A program made the position numbers and the translations under genes. Shown in pieces: positions 28,043-38,346 of a stretch of DNA of 64,000 nt (positions are counted from its first letter, which is position 1; every line of letters starts with the position of its first letter). The notes under the pieces are model-generated. The model was not told where the DNA came from. It was given only the letters and a program-made list of their open reading frames with translations, and ran no database searches. The stretch spans positions 61,363-125,362 of the forward strand of contig CAXAMN010001381.1 of assembly GCA_963970005.1 (NCBI GenBank), written 5' to 3'. Source of the stretch: Durusdinium trenchii. Taxonomy: Eukaryota > Sar > Dinophyceae > Suessiales > Symbiodiniaceae.

Positions 28043-28387
28043 TCATTTGAGGCAACCACCATCCAGAGGCATTGCACTGGCGGGAGCAGGTGGGGCTTGT
28101 TGCTTTGAGCGCTTCGACGTGGTGAAAACCAAGACATACCATACCACAGTCTCAGTAGGGTGTGTGTGCGTGTATGTCAAAACCGGGGTACCCTGGTTTT
28201 TTCCCCCGAACATAAACAGACTACTGGGGAGGTCAACGTAGGCTCCGGGTGAGTTCTGGGCTCCAGGTGCAGTGGACGCATGGGCTCCGTGTGATGCTGT
28301 TCGGTGTGTGTTTCCTTCAATGAACAAGCCTTTTGCGATACCTGGAGTCCAGTCTGGAGTGCAGTCTGGAGTCCTCGTTTGACTCAT
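28043..28387 (-). CDS. ORF of 114 codons, minus strand
   Basis: Ser/Thr/Pro-rich: TPDCTPDWTPGIAKGLFIEG, HRTASHGAHASTAPGAQNSP. Its 5' end lies in a short GTCTGGAGT duplication. The plus strand has only a shorter frame. Confidence 0.23.
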   Translation of the reverse strand: MSQTRTPDCTPDWTPGIAKGLFIEGNTHRTASHGAHASTAPGAQNSPGAYVDLPSSLFMFGGKNQGTPVLTYTHTHPTETVVWYVLVFTTSKRSKQQAPPAPASAMPLDGGCLK

Positions 28388-28569
28388 ACTTTGATACCTG
28401 ACACTGTCGCGGCTGGCGGGTGTGGTTTGTAGGAACCTTCATAGAGCCAGGGCTGTTGGTCCTTTTCGTTCAGACCCTGGGTTCTCTTGAAGTCTTGAAC
28501 AAGACCTCGCTAATTAGAATTCCTAGGGATCCATCATCAAATCTAGCTTGACCAGGGACCAGCCTCGCT

Positions 28570-28800
28570 TTGCGAATGGACTCGTTCGGTACTTTTTGGC
28601 CTACAACTAATAGCGTTTGCTCTGAAAAACCTCCAGTCCTTCGTCCCCCAAGTCGCCACACGACGTCACGCTGCGATGCACGGGGGGGTGGGGAACCCCC
28701 GCCGCCTCAGGGTGGAAGGACTTCGACGCTGCTGCATGCTGCTGCAGAGGCGCTGCATGCTGGACCGATCCAGTTGGAGAGATCGTGTCCATCGCTGTGA
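28570..28800 (+). CDS. Candidate exon, Pro-rich
   Basis: The frame includes RDARGGGEPPPPQGGRTS-type sequence (near 28680-28720), then TLLHAAAEALHAGPIQLERS. The latter is helical and Ala-rich. Minus frames overlap. Confidence 0.25.
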   Translation: MRMDSFGTFWPTTNSVCSEKPPVLRPPSRHTTSRCDARGGGEPPPPQGGRTSTLLHAAAEALHAGPIQLERSCPSL

Positions 28801-28822
28801 CTGGCTGTGAATCTGAGTAGTT

Positions 28823-29089
28823 TTGGAGGTTCCAGAGCACCATCCAAGCACCATTCGATTCCGGAAAAAGGATGGAGAAGCACCTTGGAATCCAAGTGTG
28901 GAGGACCAGCTCCAGTCTAGGGGGCTGTCAGATGCCAACCTGGGAGCCTTGCCGCCGGCAGGTCGACATGCTCGCCATGTGCGTGCGGAAGCCCGGGTTC
29001 GGATCGGCACACACACACACACACTGGCACACTGCTGTACCTGGTTACCAGGGGTTTTCAGGTTCCATGTAATCCTTTTTCTGTGGTGA
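28823..29089 (+). CDS. Candidate exon ending in (CA)n
   Basis: The portion 28870-29008 reads EAPWNPSVEDQLQSRGLSDA then NLGALPPAGRHARHVRAEAR before running into a CA microsatellite (29009-29025). The exon is likely to end before the repeat. Confidence 0.3.
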   Translation: MEVPEHHPSTIRFRKKDGEAPWNPSVEDQLQSRGLSDANLGALPPAGRHARHVRAEARVRIGTHTHTLAHCCTWLPGVFRFHVILFLW

Positions 29090-29267
29090 GAAAGAACTAA
29101 TAACAGTTGCTTAAGATCGACTCCACAAACACATGAGCCAAACAGCTTTGGAAGAATAGAACTGGACCTGCAGATGGCTCGGGCTGTCGACTTCCGATTT
29201 GCCCGACCTGCTTGCGGGGGTTTGTGTTTGCATGCGTTGATCGTTTTTGTATGTTATTCTTCAAGCT

Positions 29268-29513
29268 ATGGCAGACCACAATGTGATGGACAACACCTAC
29301 AATCCTGGTTTCAGCTTCGCAGACCTAGACATCGGACAGAACTCACGATGTGCTCAGAAAGATCCGGCGAAGTGGACAGCCGTAGATCAGATGCAGTGTT
29401 TTCCCGCTCAAGAGTCTCAGAACATATTGGTTCCTCCAGTGAAACGCGCATGCGCAAAACCATGTTGTTCTTTTGAGAATTTGAGAATCAGAATCAAGAA
29501 GAATAAGGAATAG
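29268..29513 (+). CDS. Small intact ORF, Cys/Lys-rich, possibly intronless
   Basis: From ATG 29268 to TAG 29513, 81 codons. It reads MADHNVMDNTYNPGFSFADL, DIGQNSRCAQKDPAKWTAVD and VKRACAKPCCSFENLRIRIK. Acidic and aromatic at the start and basic at the end, with six Cys. No other frame on either strand is open through it. The ATG follows TTATTCTTCAAGCT, which resembles only the last bases of a spliced leader and is not enough to claim a retrogene. Confidence 0.42.
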   Translation: MADHNVMDNTYNPGFSFADLDIGQNSRCAQKDPAKWTAVDQMQCFPAQESQNILVPPVKRACAKPCCSFENLRIRIKKNKE

Positions 29514-29789
29514 AATCAAGGAACAGAAGCCCCCCTAGCCCACCAAATGATACCAAGTGTGCAAACTCAGAATCAGTTGGTCTCAGTTCAATGATCGATT
29601 CAACAATCGACGGGAGTTCCAACGGGAACATGCACATGGCTGATTATGCCGATCCGTAGTCTCCTTGGGTTTCAAATATGTTCAAATCTAAAAATTACAG
29701 TGATTAGGCCGAAACCTTGTAACTCCCCATGCTAGAGATGATCAAAGACTCAAGAGATACTCTCCCTTGGAACTAACATGGAAGTGAAA

Positions 29790-30401
29790 TCATGTGAACT
29801 TCCGCTGTTTTTTTTGCGGAAATTGGTCTTCCAAGGATTCCGAAGGGCCGTTTTTCCACTTCCTTGAGTGGAAATCATGGCGTGCAAAATCATGTGTCCA
29901 AGATTCAGTGCATATCTCCAAGAACGAGTTCTTCACTTTTTCATCCACTGCCAGTCCTGGCTGCCATAGCCATCGCCTCGACTTTGTCTCGGCTTTCTCG
30001 TCCCCCCAACTTAGCATGTTATTTTTGGGTCCAATGGGTTGTGGGAGATCCTTTTCACGCGTTTCGCGTGTGTCCGTCCGCTCGAACGCAGCACGTTTCA
30101 CGCAACTTGCCTTGTGCTCGGTTTCTTTCGCGACCCACCGAGGTCCTTCTGGAAGAGCTGGGCGCGGACCTGGAGGAGCGAAGCGGACCGGTTCACTCGG
30201 GCGGCGGACTGGAAATCTTCGGGTGATGGTCGGGTGAAATCTTCGAATTTCGAACACCGCCACGTGGGGAGATGAGAATGATATGGTGGAGTCATGGGAG
30301 TCATGGCACGTACCGGGAAAACGTCCCAACAGCCAGCAGAATCGTGGAGAGGTGAACGTTGCAACCAGGGTGAAACGGGTGCGACAGGTGTCATGACCCA
30401 C
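29790..30401 (-). CDS. Long 203-codon ORF, minus strand
   Basis: Stop-free frame rich in charged residues: AKETEHKASCVKRAAFERTD, GDEKAETKSRRWLWQPGLAV, PSESLEDQFPQKKQRKFT at the end. It overlaps a plus-strand bounded exon (30143-30222) and a plus frame of 147 codons (29794-30237), so only one strand can be right. Confidence 0.25.
   Translation of the reverse strand: MGHDTCRTRFTLVATFTSPRFCWLLGRFPGTCHDSHDSTISFSSPHVAVFEIRRFHPTITRRFPVRRPSEPVRFAPPGPRPALPEGPRWVAKETEHKASCVKRAAFERTDTRETREKDLPQPIGPKNNMLSWGDEKAETKSRRWLWQPGLAVDEKVKNSFLEICTESWTHDFARHDFHSRKWKNGPSESLEDQFPQKKQRKFT
30143..30222 (+). CDS. Candidate short exon, ankyrin-end-like
   Basis: After CGACCCACCGAG, the frame reads VLLEELGADLEERSGPVHSG then GGLEIFG and ends before GTGATG. 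LLEELGADLE resembles the second helix and loop of an ankyrin repeat and is close to LLEELGRRLD at 26.7 kb. Splice sites are weaker than there. Confidence 0.33.
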
Positions 30402-30715
30402 AGAGCATCGGACGCAACATGGATAGAGAGCGAGATGTTTCGGTCTCGGACCCCGGCCCTGAAAGACTACATCAAAGCCTTTGATCCATCACCCCTTCAG
30501 ACAGATCCATAGTTCCATGGGGATACACAAACTGGAGTATCACATGTAGTCAGTGATGGCCCTTCTTGTGGTTTCAGACGTTCTCGCTGCGTGTCATGTG
30601 CTGGATTTTCAGCCAGCACTGATCCTATGGGATGGCCAGAACATGCCGCCCTCCACGCACGGTGGAGGAAAATCGGTCAAGGCTTGCTCTACCAGACGGA
30701 TAATGTTGAATCCAA

Positions 30716-31137
30716 ATTAGTATAATGGGACGGAATAACAACAATTATTCACCAAATTATTCACACACCCTGATTAGTTTAATGGGTCGGAATAATACAA
30801 AGTTGTTCTCCCAATGTTTTGTTTAGACTTGTTTGTTGTTCTATTGTTCTGCTATTGCTCACCCTTTAACATCCTTACTTAACTCTTCTGAGGTTTGCTT
30901 GATTCATGGAATTCTGACCTGAAAATCGTTTTCAAAAACGCTTGTTAAAACTCAACGATTCATTGCTCCAAACAACTTTTCAAGGGGCTAGTACACAAGC
31001 CCAGGGTAATTGAATAGTATGAATTGTTTAGGGGGTGTGATTAATAAGCAAACTTGGAGCCCTACGGGAAAAATCTATTTATTATTGTTCTGCTATTGCT
31101 GCCCTTTGAAATCCTTACATTCATGGAATTCTAACCT
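30716..31137. repeat. Two direct-repeat pairs before the triplet array
   Basis: TTAGTATAATGGGACGGAAT (near 30719) recurs as TTAGTTTAATGGGTCGGAAT (near 30776). GTTCTGCTATTGCTCACCCT with CATGGAATTCTGACCTG (30846-30921) recurs in shortened form at 31087-31137. The second copy runs straight into the triplet array. No gene is seen here. Confidence 0.7.
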
Positions 31138-31139
31138 GG

Positions 31140-31183
<44 letters not shown>

Positions 31184-31214
31184 TCACCACTACCACTACC
31201 ACTAGTACTACTAG

Positions 31215-31254
<40 letters not shown>

Positions 31255-31393
31255 TCTACCACTACCACCACTACCACCACCACCACCACCACCACTACTA
31301 CGACTACTACGACTACTACTACTACTACTACTACTACGACTACGACTACGACTACCACGACCACTACCACTACCACTACCACGACGACGACTG
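31138..31393. repeat. (ACT/ACC/ACG)n triplet array
   Basis: About 85 triplets of ACT, ACC or ACG type. The minus frame encodes poly-Val and a plus frame poly-Leu/Pro; both are artefacts of the repeat. Confidence 0.95.
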
Positions 31394-32427
31394 TTTGTGG
31401 CGGGGATACTCTTCAGACCCCCTGGATTGTTTGCTAGGGGCCCGCTTACTAATTAAAATCGAACATTACGAACATCTATGAACTGCTGGTGGTTGAAAAC
31501 CAGACACAGTGGATCTTTTAGTTTCCCAAATGCATAGCTCGTTCAACTTTGGCAGTCAAGAAGGGTTGTTTGCGTTGGACTGCGTGACGTTGCTTCCGTG
31601 TTCGGAACCGTTGCAACCGTTGGAATGTGATCGATGATAAGGCCCAGCCTTTGAGGGAAGCTCTTGGAGGAGGTTTCGGGTGGAAACCTGAAGTGTCAGG
31701 TTCCTGTGAAATAGCATAGACACGTAACATGTTGAAGTGTGGAGGATGATTTTGCTGCGTCACGTCGCGGCATGTGGCAGGTGAGCAGCAAAACTACGTC
31801 CGTGATGTCGCTGTGCCATGCGCTTTGACATGGTGCCACAAGAGTGTCCCGTGAGAGTGTCCCCACAAGACTGTGGCCGGCTGTTTTCGAGTACATGTTG
31901 GGTCATGTTGGGTCCGCCGGCATCTAGATGTTTGGAGCAAACGTACGGTGGGTGAATGAGATGAGTCGATTGTGCGCCGGACTCCGTCGCGAGGCGACCA
32001 ACGAGAAGGGGCAGCAAGCATGGCAGGCGGATCCAAGCTGGACGACCGGTGGTCCGTTCTGAAGGGACGGTTGGGTTGGGTTCAAAATGGGTGCTATATG
32101 GTGCATTATGGTGGTGTTTTCTCGATTCTGAAGTTCGGACGCCAAATCCGTGACAAGTTGTTTGTGTTTTTTGCCATGTGTGGTTCCTAATGTTTAAACT
32201 AGCTTGTTTGCGACAAGAGCATCATTGAATCGTGCACAGGTTCTGGCTTGGATCTTGGCTATTGAACAGAAATCGTCCCAAGTCACTGTCCACCAGGATG
32301 TTCTCCAAGTTCAATGTACCTGCGAAGGCTTGCGTTCTACAAATCGGATAGGTTGGTTCTGGTTCAACTCACTTGGGTACCCACTGATTGCATTCTCCAA
32401 GCCTAAAATGATCCTCATGCTGAGGTT

Positions 32428-32736
32428 GTGTTTTTGCTGTTGCTGGTGATGCTAGTTTGTTTTTACTCTGTATATATGTTACCATCCTTATTCTCCATGC
32501 ATCATCATGATGTTCGTGATTCCCTTTTTTGGCGCCCCGGCCCAGGTGGCGGGTCCATTTTGCCAAGAGATTTTCAAGCTCTATGGGAGCTTCAGGAGCT
32601 GCAACAAAAGATTGGAAGCTCGCAACTGCCCAGTGGTTGTTTGGTTCCTCCACATTTCCCGAGATGCTTCCGTACGGCCGGGCCAATCAGATGGGTTCAT
32701 GGTGCTCATGATGGCTGCCATGCATGGCTGCCATGA
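32428..32736 (+). CDS. Candidate exon, GC-rich
   Basis: Open for 102 codons. The best part (32510-32710) reads PGPGGGSILPRDFQALWELQ, ELQQKIGSSQLPSGCLVPPH and FPRCFRTAGPIRWVHGAHDG. ALWELQELQQKI would form a helix. Two other plus frames are partly open. No clear acceptor was found upstream. Confidence 0.37.
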   Translation: MFLLLLVMLVCFYSVYMLPSLFSMHHHDVRDSLFWRPGPGGGSILPRDFQALWELQELQQKIGSSQLPSGCLVPPHFPRCFRTAGPIRWVHGAHDGCHAWLP

Positions 32737-33025
32737 TCGGTCGGACCAGCGCTGCGACCGAGACAAGAGACCAGCGCGACACTCTGGACACTCCCAGACC
32801 CGTCCCAGCCAAGTAGAACAGAGACCATGTTTGTTGTGACACGGGTGAAACGATGCGAAGGGTGGCGCTTCGGAATGCAAAGGATCTCAAGTGGCCCATT
32901 TATATTTGTCAGTCTACAGAAGTATAATATATTATATGCAACAAATAGATATAATAAGACACTGACAGTGATCAGACAGTGGAATTTGATTTTGTCATGG
33001 TGTTGATGGGCTTTCCAATGGACAT

Positions 33026-33232
33026 GTGTTGGAGACCTGCATGTTGCTCTCCAGGATGGAAGACAAGAGCCCGGGCACCCGGGTCCCGAGTGTTGCGGGC
33101 CATGCCGGGTCCAGGACAGAGCACTGTTTGCAGATGTCAGAAGTGTGTTATTCCACCATTTGCTATGCAGTTCTTGAATGCAGGGTTGACCTTGGATCAC
33201 AGACTCATAGAAGATATATAGTGCAAGCGTAA
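33026..33232 (+). CDS. Candidate exon, unknown function
   Basis: A 68-codon frame: MEDKSPGTRVPSVAGHAGSR, then TEHCLQMSEVCYSTICYAVL. The internal ATG at about 33056 is a plausible start. The minus strand is open over 32706-33266 (186 codons), a strong rival. Confidence 0.25.
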   Translation: MLETCMLLSRMEDKSPGTRVPSVAGHAGSRTEHCLQMSEVCYSTICYAVLECRVDLGSQTHRRYIVQA

Positions 33233-33536
33233 CGTTGTGGCCACCGAAACTGCATTCCCAGGCCAAATTCTCAGTATACGATAAATTTCTGCAAATCCAC
33301 TTTCATTCCAAATAGTCCGACCACATTGACTCTCACTGAAGAAACATGACATGCCGTGCATCGTTGAAGCGTGAATGTTCCCTCGGCGAGGCGGCCAAAA
33401 CATGATACATAGCGATGCCAGGAGCACCTAGTAGCGTCCTTGCTCGTAGTTTCATCATGTTTCATCACCTTTGTTCATTGGCACATACCGAGATGCCACG
33501 CTTGCCTCTCACATACTCATACACACTCCCACTCAG

Positions 33537-33778
33537 GAGTTCTTCCACTCTTGGCGACCGCTCTCGTCGTCTCGCCGCTTCGTTCGGACCCGCCGCTTCG
33601 TTCCCGAAGGTCCTTCGAATTGGATGACCACCCTCCGCACGGGCGAGACGGAGGAGAGAGACCGACACGTTAGACGGAATGGGCGAAGTGCCGGGAGATC
33701 CTGGTGGACCGAACATGAACAGAATCGACGACCGCCGTTGGGGCGAGCTCTGGGTTTTACGGCCGCCGTTGGCAGCCG
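33537..33778 (+). CDS. Candidate internal exon with clear splice sites
   Basis: Starts after CACACTCCCACTCAG and ends at AGCCG before GTGAAT, open for 80 codons in one frame: EFFHSWRPLSSSRRFVRTRR, PEGPSNWMTTLRTGETEERD, NRRPPLGRALGFTAAVGSR. Strongly basic with Trp and Phe at intervals. The frame fits both edges; the minus strand is also open (33533-33892). Confidence 0.45.
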
Positions 33779-33892
33779 GTGAATCTCGACGCGGTCCTTC
33801 CGTGGAATGCCGTGATCACGGAGCTGCGAACCAGCAAGAATGTCTTGGCCACATGGTTTGTTCATGAATTTGTTTAGTTGGGAGTGTAACAT

Positions 33893-35001
33893 GTTTTGTT
33901 GATGGGTATTTTGTCTGAACGCGACCCTGACCCTTTTGAACTCATATCGTCAGCGAGCATGTTTTTCTCAGTACTGCTGGGCATCAAGTTCAAGATTGTT
34001 TCTGTTGGCAGGTGAGCCAGGTGCTTTGGATTGGATCCATTTCTTTTGTGGGTCGAAACTGAAGCAAATCAATCACACCTTCAACTGCAGACTCCCATAG
34101 AATATGTTGTTGCATAGGGGTTCTCCCTGCCAAAGTATCAATTTACATGACTGTTTGAGAACCTGTGTATTAGAGGGTCTCTTGGTCCGGTGAGTATCGT
34201 TTTGTTGAGGGGATGCAGTGACCATCATGCGATTGTCATGTGTTAGGGACGCATGTGCAGCAGCCTCCATGAATCCACATGTGTACTATGTCCGTGTTGA
34301 AGCCCAGCAATGACAGCTTCACAAGCTGCAGCAGCAGCAACAACAACAAAGACGACAACGATACCAACAACAGCTCCAACAGCACAAACGCATGAAAAAT
34401 GAAGGCAGCAACTCTCTCCTGAACAAAGGACACAGCAGCTAGTAGCCAACATAGCAAAATCAAAACACTGCCTCCTTCCAGAACTAACAAGAAGAACTCA
34501 ATCTGAAATCAAAGAAGCAAAGCAAAGCAATCTCCCCCTCTCCTGTTTTTGCTGAACAAAATCCTGTCAGGGCTTTGGCGAGTCGATGATGTGAGGACCT
34601 CGAGCAGATCCTACGTGTCAGGACGGCGTGGCGAGGAACCCCTGAGGTAGCTGGAGTCCTAGGGTATACACACATTTTATATCACAAACGATCCATGTAA
34701 TAACTGTAAGTCAATATAACCCACATTCACCACCCCAAACCGCCAGTCATGTAGGTGATATGTGGGCCACCATGGATTCGTCTGGATATATATATATATA
34801 TATATATTATATATGCTCCCAACTGGAGTGTTGAGTGCCGAGCCAGGTTTCGTCTGTGGATCACCTGCAGGTCACCTTTTGGTGGGGATTTGTTCTTCCT
34901 TTTTTCTATTGTTTTTCTCTCACGAAAGTCCGGTGGAACGTTCCCGGGAAAGAACTGAAACATGTGTCCAGAACTGAGCCCTGAGGGAGGTCGGAGTCAG
35001 A
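33893..35001. other. Spacer with CAG/CAA tract and (TA)n
   Basis: A CAGCAGCAGCAACAACAAC tract (about 34328-34380) gives a Leu-rich minus-strand frame that I discount. A TA run lies at 34788-34812. The frame 34755-34958 crosses it. No supported gene. Confidence 0.5.
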
Positions 35002-35316
35002 GTGAGCCTTGTGCGAGTTGAGGATCAGGGCTGGCGAGGTTTGGGTCTGTTCAGTATTCCAAAAGAAGTAGCCTACAGCTTGTTTGGCCATATCCTAGCC
35101 CAAATTAGAAGGGATCATCCAGGCACTTTTGCATGGGCCAAGTCACTTTCACTCCTCAACAGGGGTTTTGGAGAATATCCATGGCGTTTTGGGCACAGGA
35201 GTATCCGCGGCCTAGCTGGATGTGACACATCCTGGCGCTCGAGGGATCCCAAAGGCTTTGGTCAAAACAAAGTGGTGTCAGAGGTTCAATGGCACTGGCC
35301 CCCAAAGATGTTTTAG
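35002..35316 (+). CDS. Candidate exon, 104-codon ORF
   Basis: DQGWRGLGLFSIPKEVAYSL, FGHILAQIRRDHPGTFAWAK, SLSLLNRGFGEYPWRFGHRS. Aromatic, balanced composition. Its 3' end enters dispersed repeat D, so the true exon may stop before 35270. Confidence 0.32.
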   Translation: MSLVRVEDQGWRGLGLFSIPKEVAYSLFGHILAQIRRDHPGTFAWAKSLSLLNRGFGEYPWRFGHRSIRGLAGCDTSWRSRDPKGFGQNKVVSEVQWHWPPKMF

Positions 35317-35338
35317 ACAGATGGGGGCGGGGGTCCAT
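35271..35338 (+). repeat. Dispersed repeat D, copy 2
   Basis: GTCAGAGGTTCAATGGCACT then CCCCAAAGATGTTTTAGACA and GATGGGGGCGGGGGTCCAT, matching 20361-20437. Confidence 0.6.
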
Positions 35339-36568
35339 TTTTCAACCTCCACACTTAGGGATCAACTTAGGGTTTAATTGTGCCATCTAGTCTCCATCCA
35401 CTTTTGCAACCGACATTTGTTCTTGCAGTCTTCTTTGGGTGGGCCCTGGACACCGTATGTTTGACAACACGGTGGTGATTCCGACGTTGGACCATTCCAG
35501 AGAATGCAGCAACCGTGTCATTGGAACCAAGAGCTCCAGTTCATGAGGACACGGTGCTTGCGCAACCGAGGTGTCTTGGTTGGGTCGCATGGATTCGAAT
35601 GGATCCTGTGGTGTGAAGTGGCATGATGCTGCTTCAAAGCATCATCTATCATCATGAGGATCATGAATCATCAGTTCCCGCATATGTCCCATCACCAGAA
35701 TCTGCGGAAAAGAAACAAAACAGCGATAACCTCCGGGAAAAAAAGGACAATATGTACTGGACTCCTCATAGATCCTAGTCCTTGGGTGCGTGACGCGCCA
35801 CTGAGGAGGCGACCGCCCTGACGCCGTTCAGCTGGGTGAGGCCAATGGTCCGAAAAAGCCGCGTATGTTGAATTCCTCCAGGGGATCGTTGCTTGCCGGA
35901 GACGCCTGTTTTGATACACGTAATACACACCCAACCTTTTTGAGAGTTGATTCGGGGTTGAATGGCAAAACCGAGGAGTTGGTAGATACGTTAGATACGT
36001 AATGTGTGTGAAGTGGTGACAACGTTCATTCTACTTGACAGTGATCGTTCGATTTGTTTGATGGACTTGCCTGAAACAAATAGAGTTCGGTAGGAGATCT
36101 GCTTTGAAGACATGTATATAGAGGGATTGAATTCCGGTCGCACCTGGAAAGGATTGTGTTCAGTTCGTTATTGAACTCAATATTGATTTATTTACGGAGG
36201 GATCTATCTTATACCTCGTGAGGGCGTGGGTGAGCCAAGCATAGGGTATTTCCTCAAATTTCCACAAACATGCAGTTTCACTATCAACCTGCATGTCGAA
36301 AGGAAATGAGAATGAACTCAGGCCCAAAGCTCGCGATGTTCTGTTTTCCAACAATGCGCACTGCGCAGAACAGCCCTGCCGAGGACATGAGTCTAGAAAA
36401 GCGGCTCTTTCCTGAGAGGGGTCACAAGGTGGTGGTTTTCAGAGCTTGTTTCATACCATGCAGACATGAGCACGTTTGGATGCTCCAAAACTGCCTCAGA
36501 GTGTAAGCCCTCTTGGGTGACGGGCTTTATGTTCTTTTTCCTGGGCAAAGACTGCTCTGGACTTTTGA

Positions 36569-36955
36569 ATGCCCAAAGAAGGCACCACTGGATGGCGCAT
36601 GAAGTGCCCTCTCCGCAGCATGGTCAAGAAGGCCAACACGATTCCGAGGAATCCTGCAGAAACAGTTGTCCCCTGCGGTTCCAGGTTCCGGTTTTCATGC
36701 TCACATCGACCCCATGTCAACGTTCAGGAGGAGCCATTTTGGTGGTGGACTCATGAGAAACTGGTGGGAAATGGCTGTGAGTCAAAACATGTCAAACACC
36801 CTTGGCAACCAAACCATGGTAGGTTGACATTCCCGCATATGAGAAATCCAAATGACCGAGTGGCGATGGCACACGCTTGTCCAGTCAGCCAGTTGGAACA
36901 CGGACTTCGATCCCTTGTTTGTTTCCAACAGAGGTTAACCTGGTTAACCCTATAG
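36569..36955 (+). CDS. Candidate exon, 128-codon ORF
   Basis: The acceptor CCCTCTCCGCAG at 36618 opens directly onto MVKKANTIPRNPAETVVPCG, then SRFRFSCSHRPHVNVQEEPF. The frame continues through WWWTHEKL to a TAG at 36955. A second plus frame (36466-36756) is open over the same bases. The exon probably starts at 36619. Confidence 0.35.
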   Translation: MPKEGTTGWRMKCPLRSMVKKANTIPRNPAETVVPCGSRFRFSCSHRPHVNVQEEPFWWWTHEKLVGNGCESKHVKHPWQPNHGRLTFPHMRNPNDRVAMAHACPVSQLEHGLRSLVCFQQRLTWLTL

Positions 36956-36980
36956 ACTATCCCATACTTAGGTACGCCAG

Positions 36981-37394
36981 GTGACGGGTCCTTTGAGGGC
37001 CCAATATCAGGGCCACGGTAATGGTTGGGTAGCTCCTCTCCCGGGTAGGGCCGAAGACTCTGAAGGGGTCTTGATGAAAAAGCTTCATGATAACTCAGTA
37101 AGTAACTATAGTGTTAAAACTATTCTCCTGAACACATACCTAGCATTGACAAAAACATATGAGTTGGTGAATCACGTATGTTTTGGAAGAGTGTATGTAT
37201 GTGTTATATGTGTTGTCAGTTCCCGTGTTAATCTTCCAAAAGGTCGAGTCCTTTATTTGGAGTGGGCAGTGAATAAGTTTGGGAAAAAAGATACAAGCTT
37301 AGTGTTTTGGAAGCTGTTTGCGATTGAGGAAAGAAACGCTATAAGCTGGTTGTTCTCGTTAGCATGGTGTTTGAGAGATGTATTCGGTGGCTAA
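36981..37394 (+). CDS. 137-codon ORF in AT-rich sequence
   Basis: Long for its composition. Residues 33-137 look best: NSVSNYSVKTILLNTYLALT, GRVLYLEWAVNKFGKKDTSL, VFWKLFAIEERNAISWLFSL. After the stop, a neighbouring frame continues in similar style (YKLVVLVSMVFERCIRWLTS) to a TGA near 37442, then SVCSLIDEFSHRENSKAWSF. This may be one coding region with frameshift and stop damage, or separate exons. Confidence 0.35.
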   Translation: MTGPLRAQYQGHGNGWVAPLPGRAEDSEGVLMKKLHDNSVSNYSVKTILLNTYLALTKTYELVNHVCFGRVYVCVICVVSSRVNLPKGRVLYLEWAVNKFGKKDTSLVFWKLFAIEERNAISWLFSLAWCLRDVFGG

Positions 37395-37586
37395 CTTCCC
37401 TCGTTAACGAGCTGCCCTTGAATAGTTCTTGGGTATCTGGGTGAGCAAGTGTTTGTTCCTTGATTGACGAATTCTCACATCGGGAGAACTCGAAAGCTTG
37501 GTCTTTTGTCGGAAAAGCTCGCACTTGACAAGCTTGGTGTTGGTCCGATGCTACCCATCTTAGACTAGTCCAGGTATGATGGTCAT

Positions 37587-37955
37587 TTGCTTTTTCTGTG
37601 CCTTTTGGATGGGATCAGAAAGCAAGCAGGGGGGGTTCTGCAGGAAATGTCGCTGCCTGGGGGATGTGTTCGGGATATGTTCATCGCTTTTGTCGAGCGA
37701 GTCGGCGTCTCGCGTTCGATCGTGGACTCGCTCGATCGCTGCGGACCCACGCGGTCATTTTTGTTCGTCGCTTTCTTACCGTACCATGTGGAGATACTGC
37801 ACGCTGAAAGCTGCCTCCTGCTCAATCCCAGGATTCAGGATTTCCAGGTGTTTTTCTTTTCGCAGCACCGCTTTGAACGAAAGCCCGGACATACTGAGGA
37901 AAACATGCAGAGCACTTCGGAAAGATTCAGTGATTGGCAATCTCACGACAAGTGA
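37587..37955 (+). CDS. Candidate exon, 122-codon ORF
   Basis: RKQAGGVLQEMSLPGGCVRD, MFIAFVERVGVSRSIVDSLD, RCGPTRSFLFVAFLPYHVEI. The peptide from residue 10 to 75 looks like a folded helical protein. GATCAG just before the GGGGGG-containing start could serve as an acceptor. The minus strand is open over 37583-37825. Confidence 0.35.
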   Translation: MLFLCLLDGIRKQAGGVLQEMSLPGGCVRDMFIAFVERVGVSRSIVDSLDRCGPTRSFLFVAFLPYHVEILHAESCLLLNPRIQDFQVFFFSQHRFERKPGHTEENMQSTSERFSDWQSHDK

Positions 37956-38273
37956 TTGGTGAGCAGTAGACTCAGTACAAGACATCCATTGAAAAGAGGA
38001 TTACTAGATATGTGCAAGGATCAAGGATTAAATATGTGCATATGTTATTCCATGTGTGGTGTCTACAGAGCATCCCAGAGCATCCCAGAGCTCCTGACCG
38101 GCGATTCGGCTTCCGGCCTTGGCAACGTGAAGAAGACGCAAAAGGTGCATCCAAGAGGCCATCATGTGTGGGTGTCGATCTTGAGCAACAGTGTGCAACG
38201 CCCCTCGCTTTTTGTATCGAAAAGAAAATATCGCGGCAAGAGACCCCAAACAGTGTATGTGTGTGAGGTCTAG
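37956..38273 (+). CDS. Candidate exon, two open frames
   Basis: One frame gives ELLTGDSASGLGNVKKTQKV then HPRGHHVWVSILSNSVQRPS; another (38012-38266) gives FRPWQREEDAKGASKRPSCV. Preceded by a GAGCATCCCA duplication (near 38065-38090). Confidence 0.25.
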   Translation: MVSSRLSTRHPLKRGLLDMCKDQGLNMCICYSMCGVYRASQSIPELLTGDSASGLGNVKKTQKVHPRGHHVWVSILSNSVQRPSLFVSKRKYRGKRPQTVYVCEV

Positions 38274-38346
38274 AGATCTAGACGCATTGGGGTCCAGAGA
38301 GGTGACGGTGGTGATGAAGGTGGGGATCGTGGTGACGGTGGCGATG

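Noticed and set aside
31131-31382. 83-codon poly-Val ORF on the minus strand and poly-Leu ORF on the plus strand
   Set aside because: Both are direct translations of the ACT/ACC/ACG array; no protein outside the repeat.
34236-34490. Leu/Val-rich minus-strand ORF that looks like a membrane protein
   Set aside because: The hydrophobicity comes from the CAG/CAA tract read on the other strand.
36731-36745. GAGCCATTTTGG, resembling part of the dinoflagellate spliced leader
   Set aside because: Only 11 bases match and the following CTCAAG is absent. It lies inside an open frame and has no intronless ORF directly after it.
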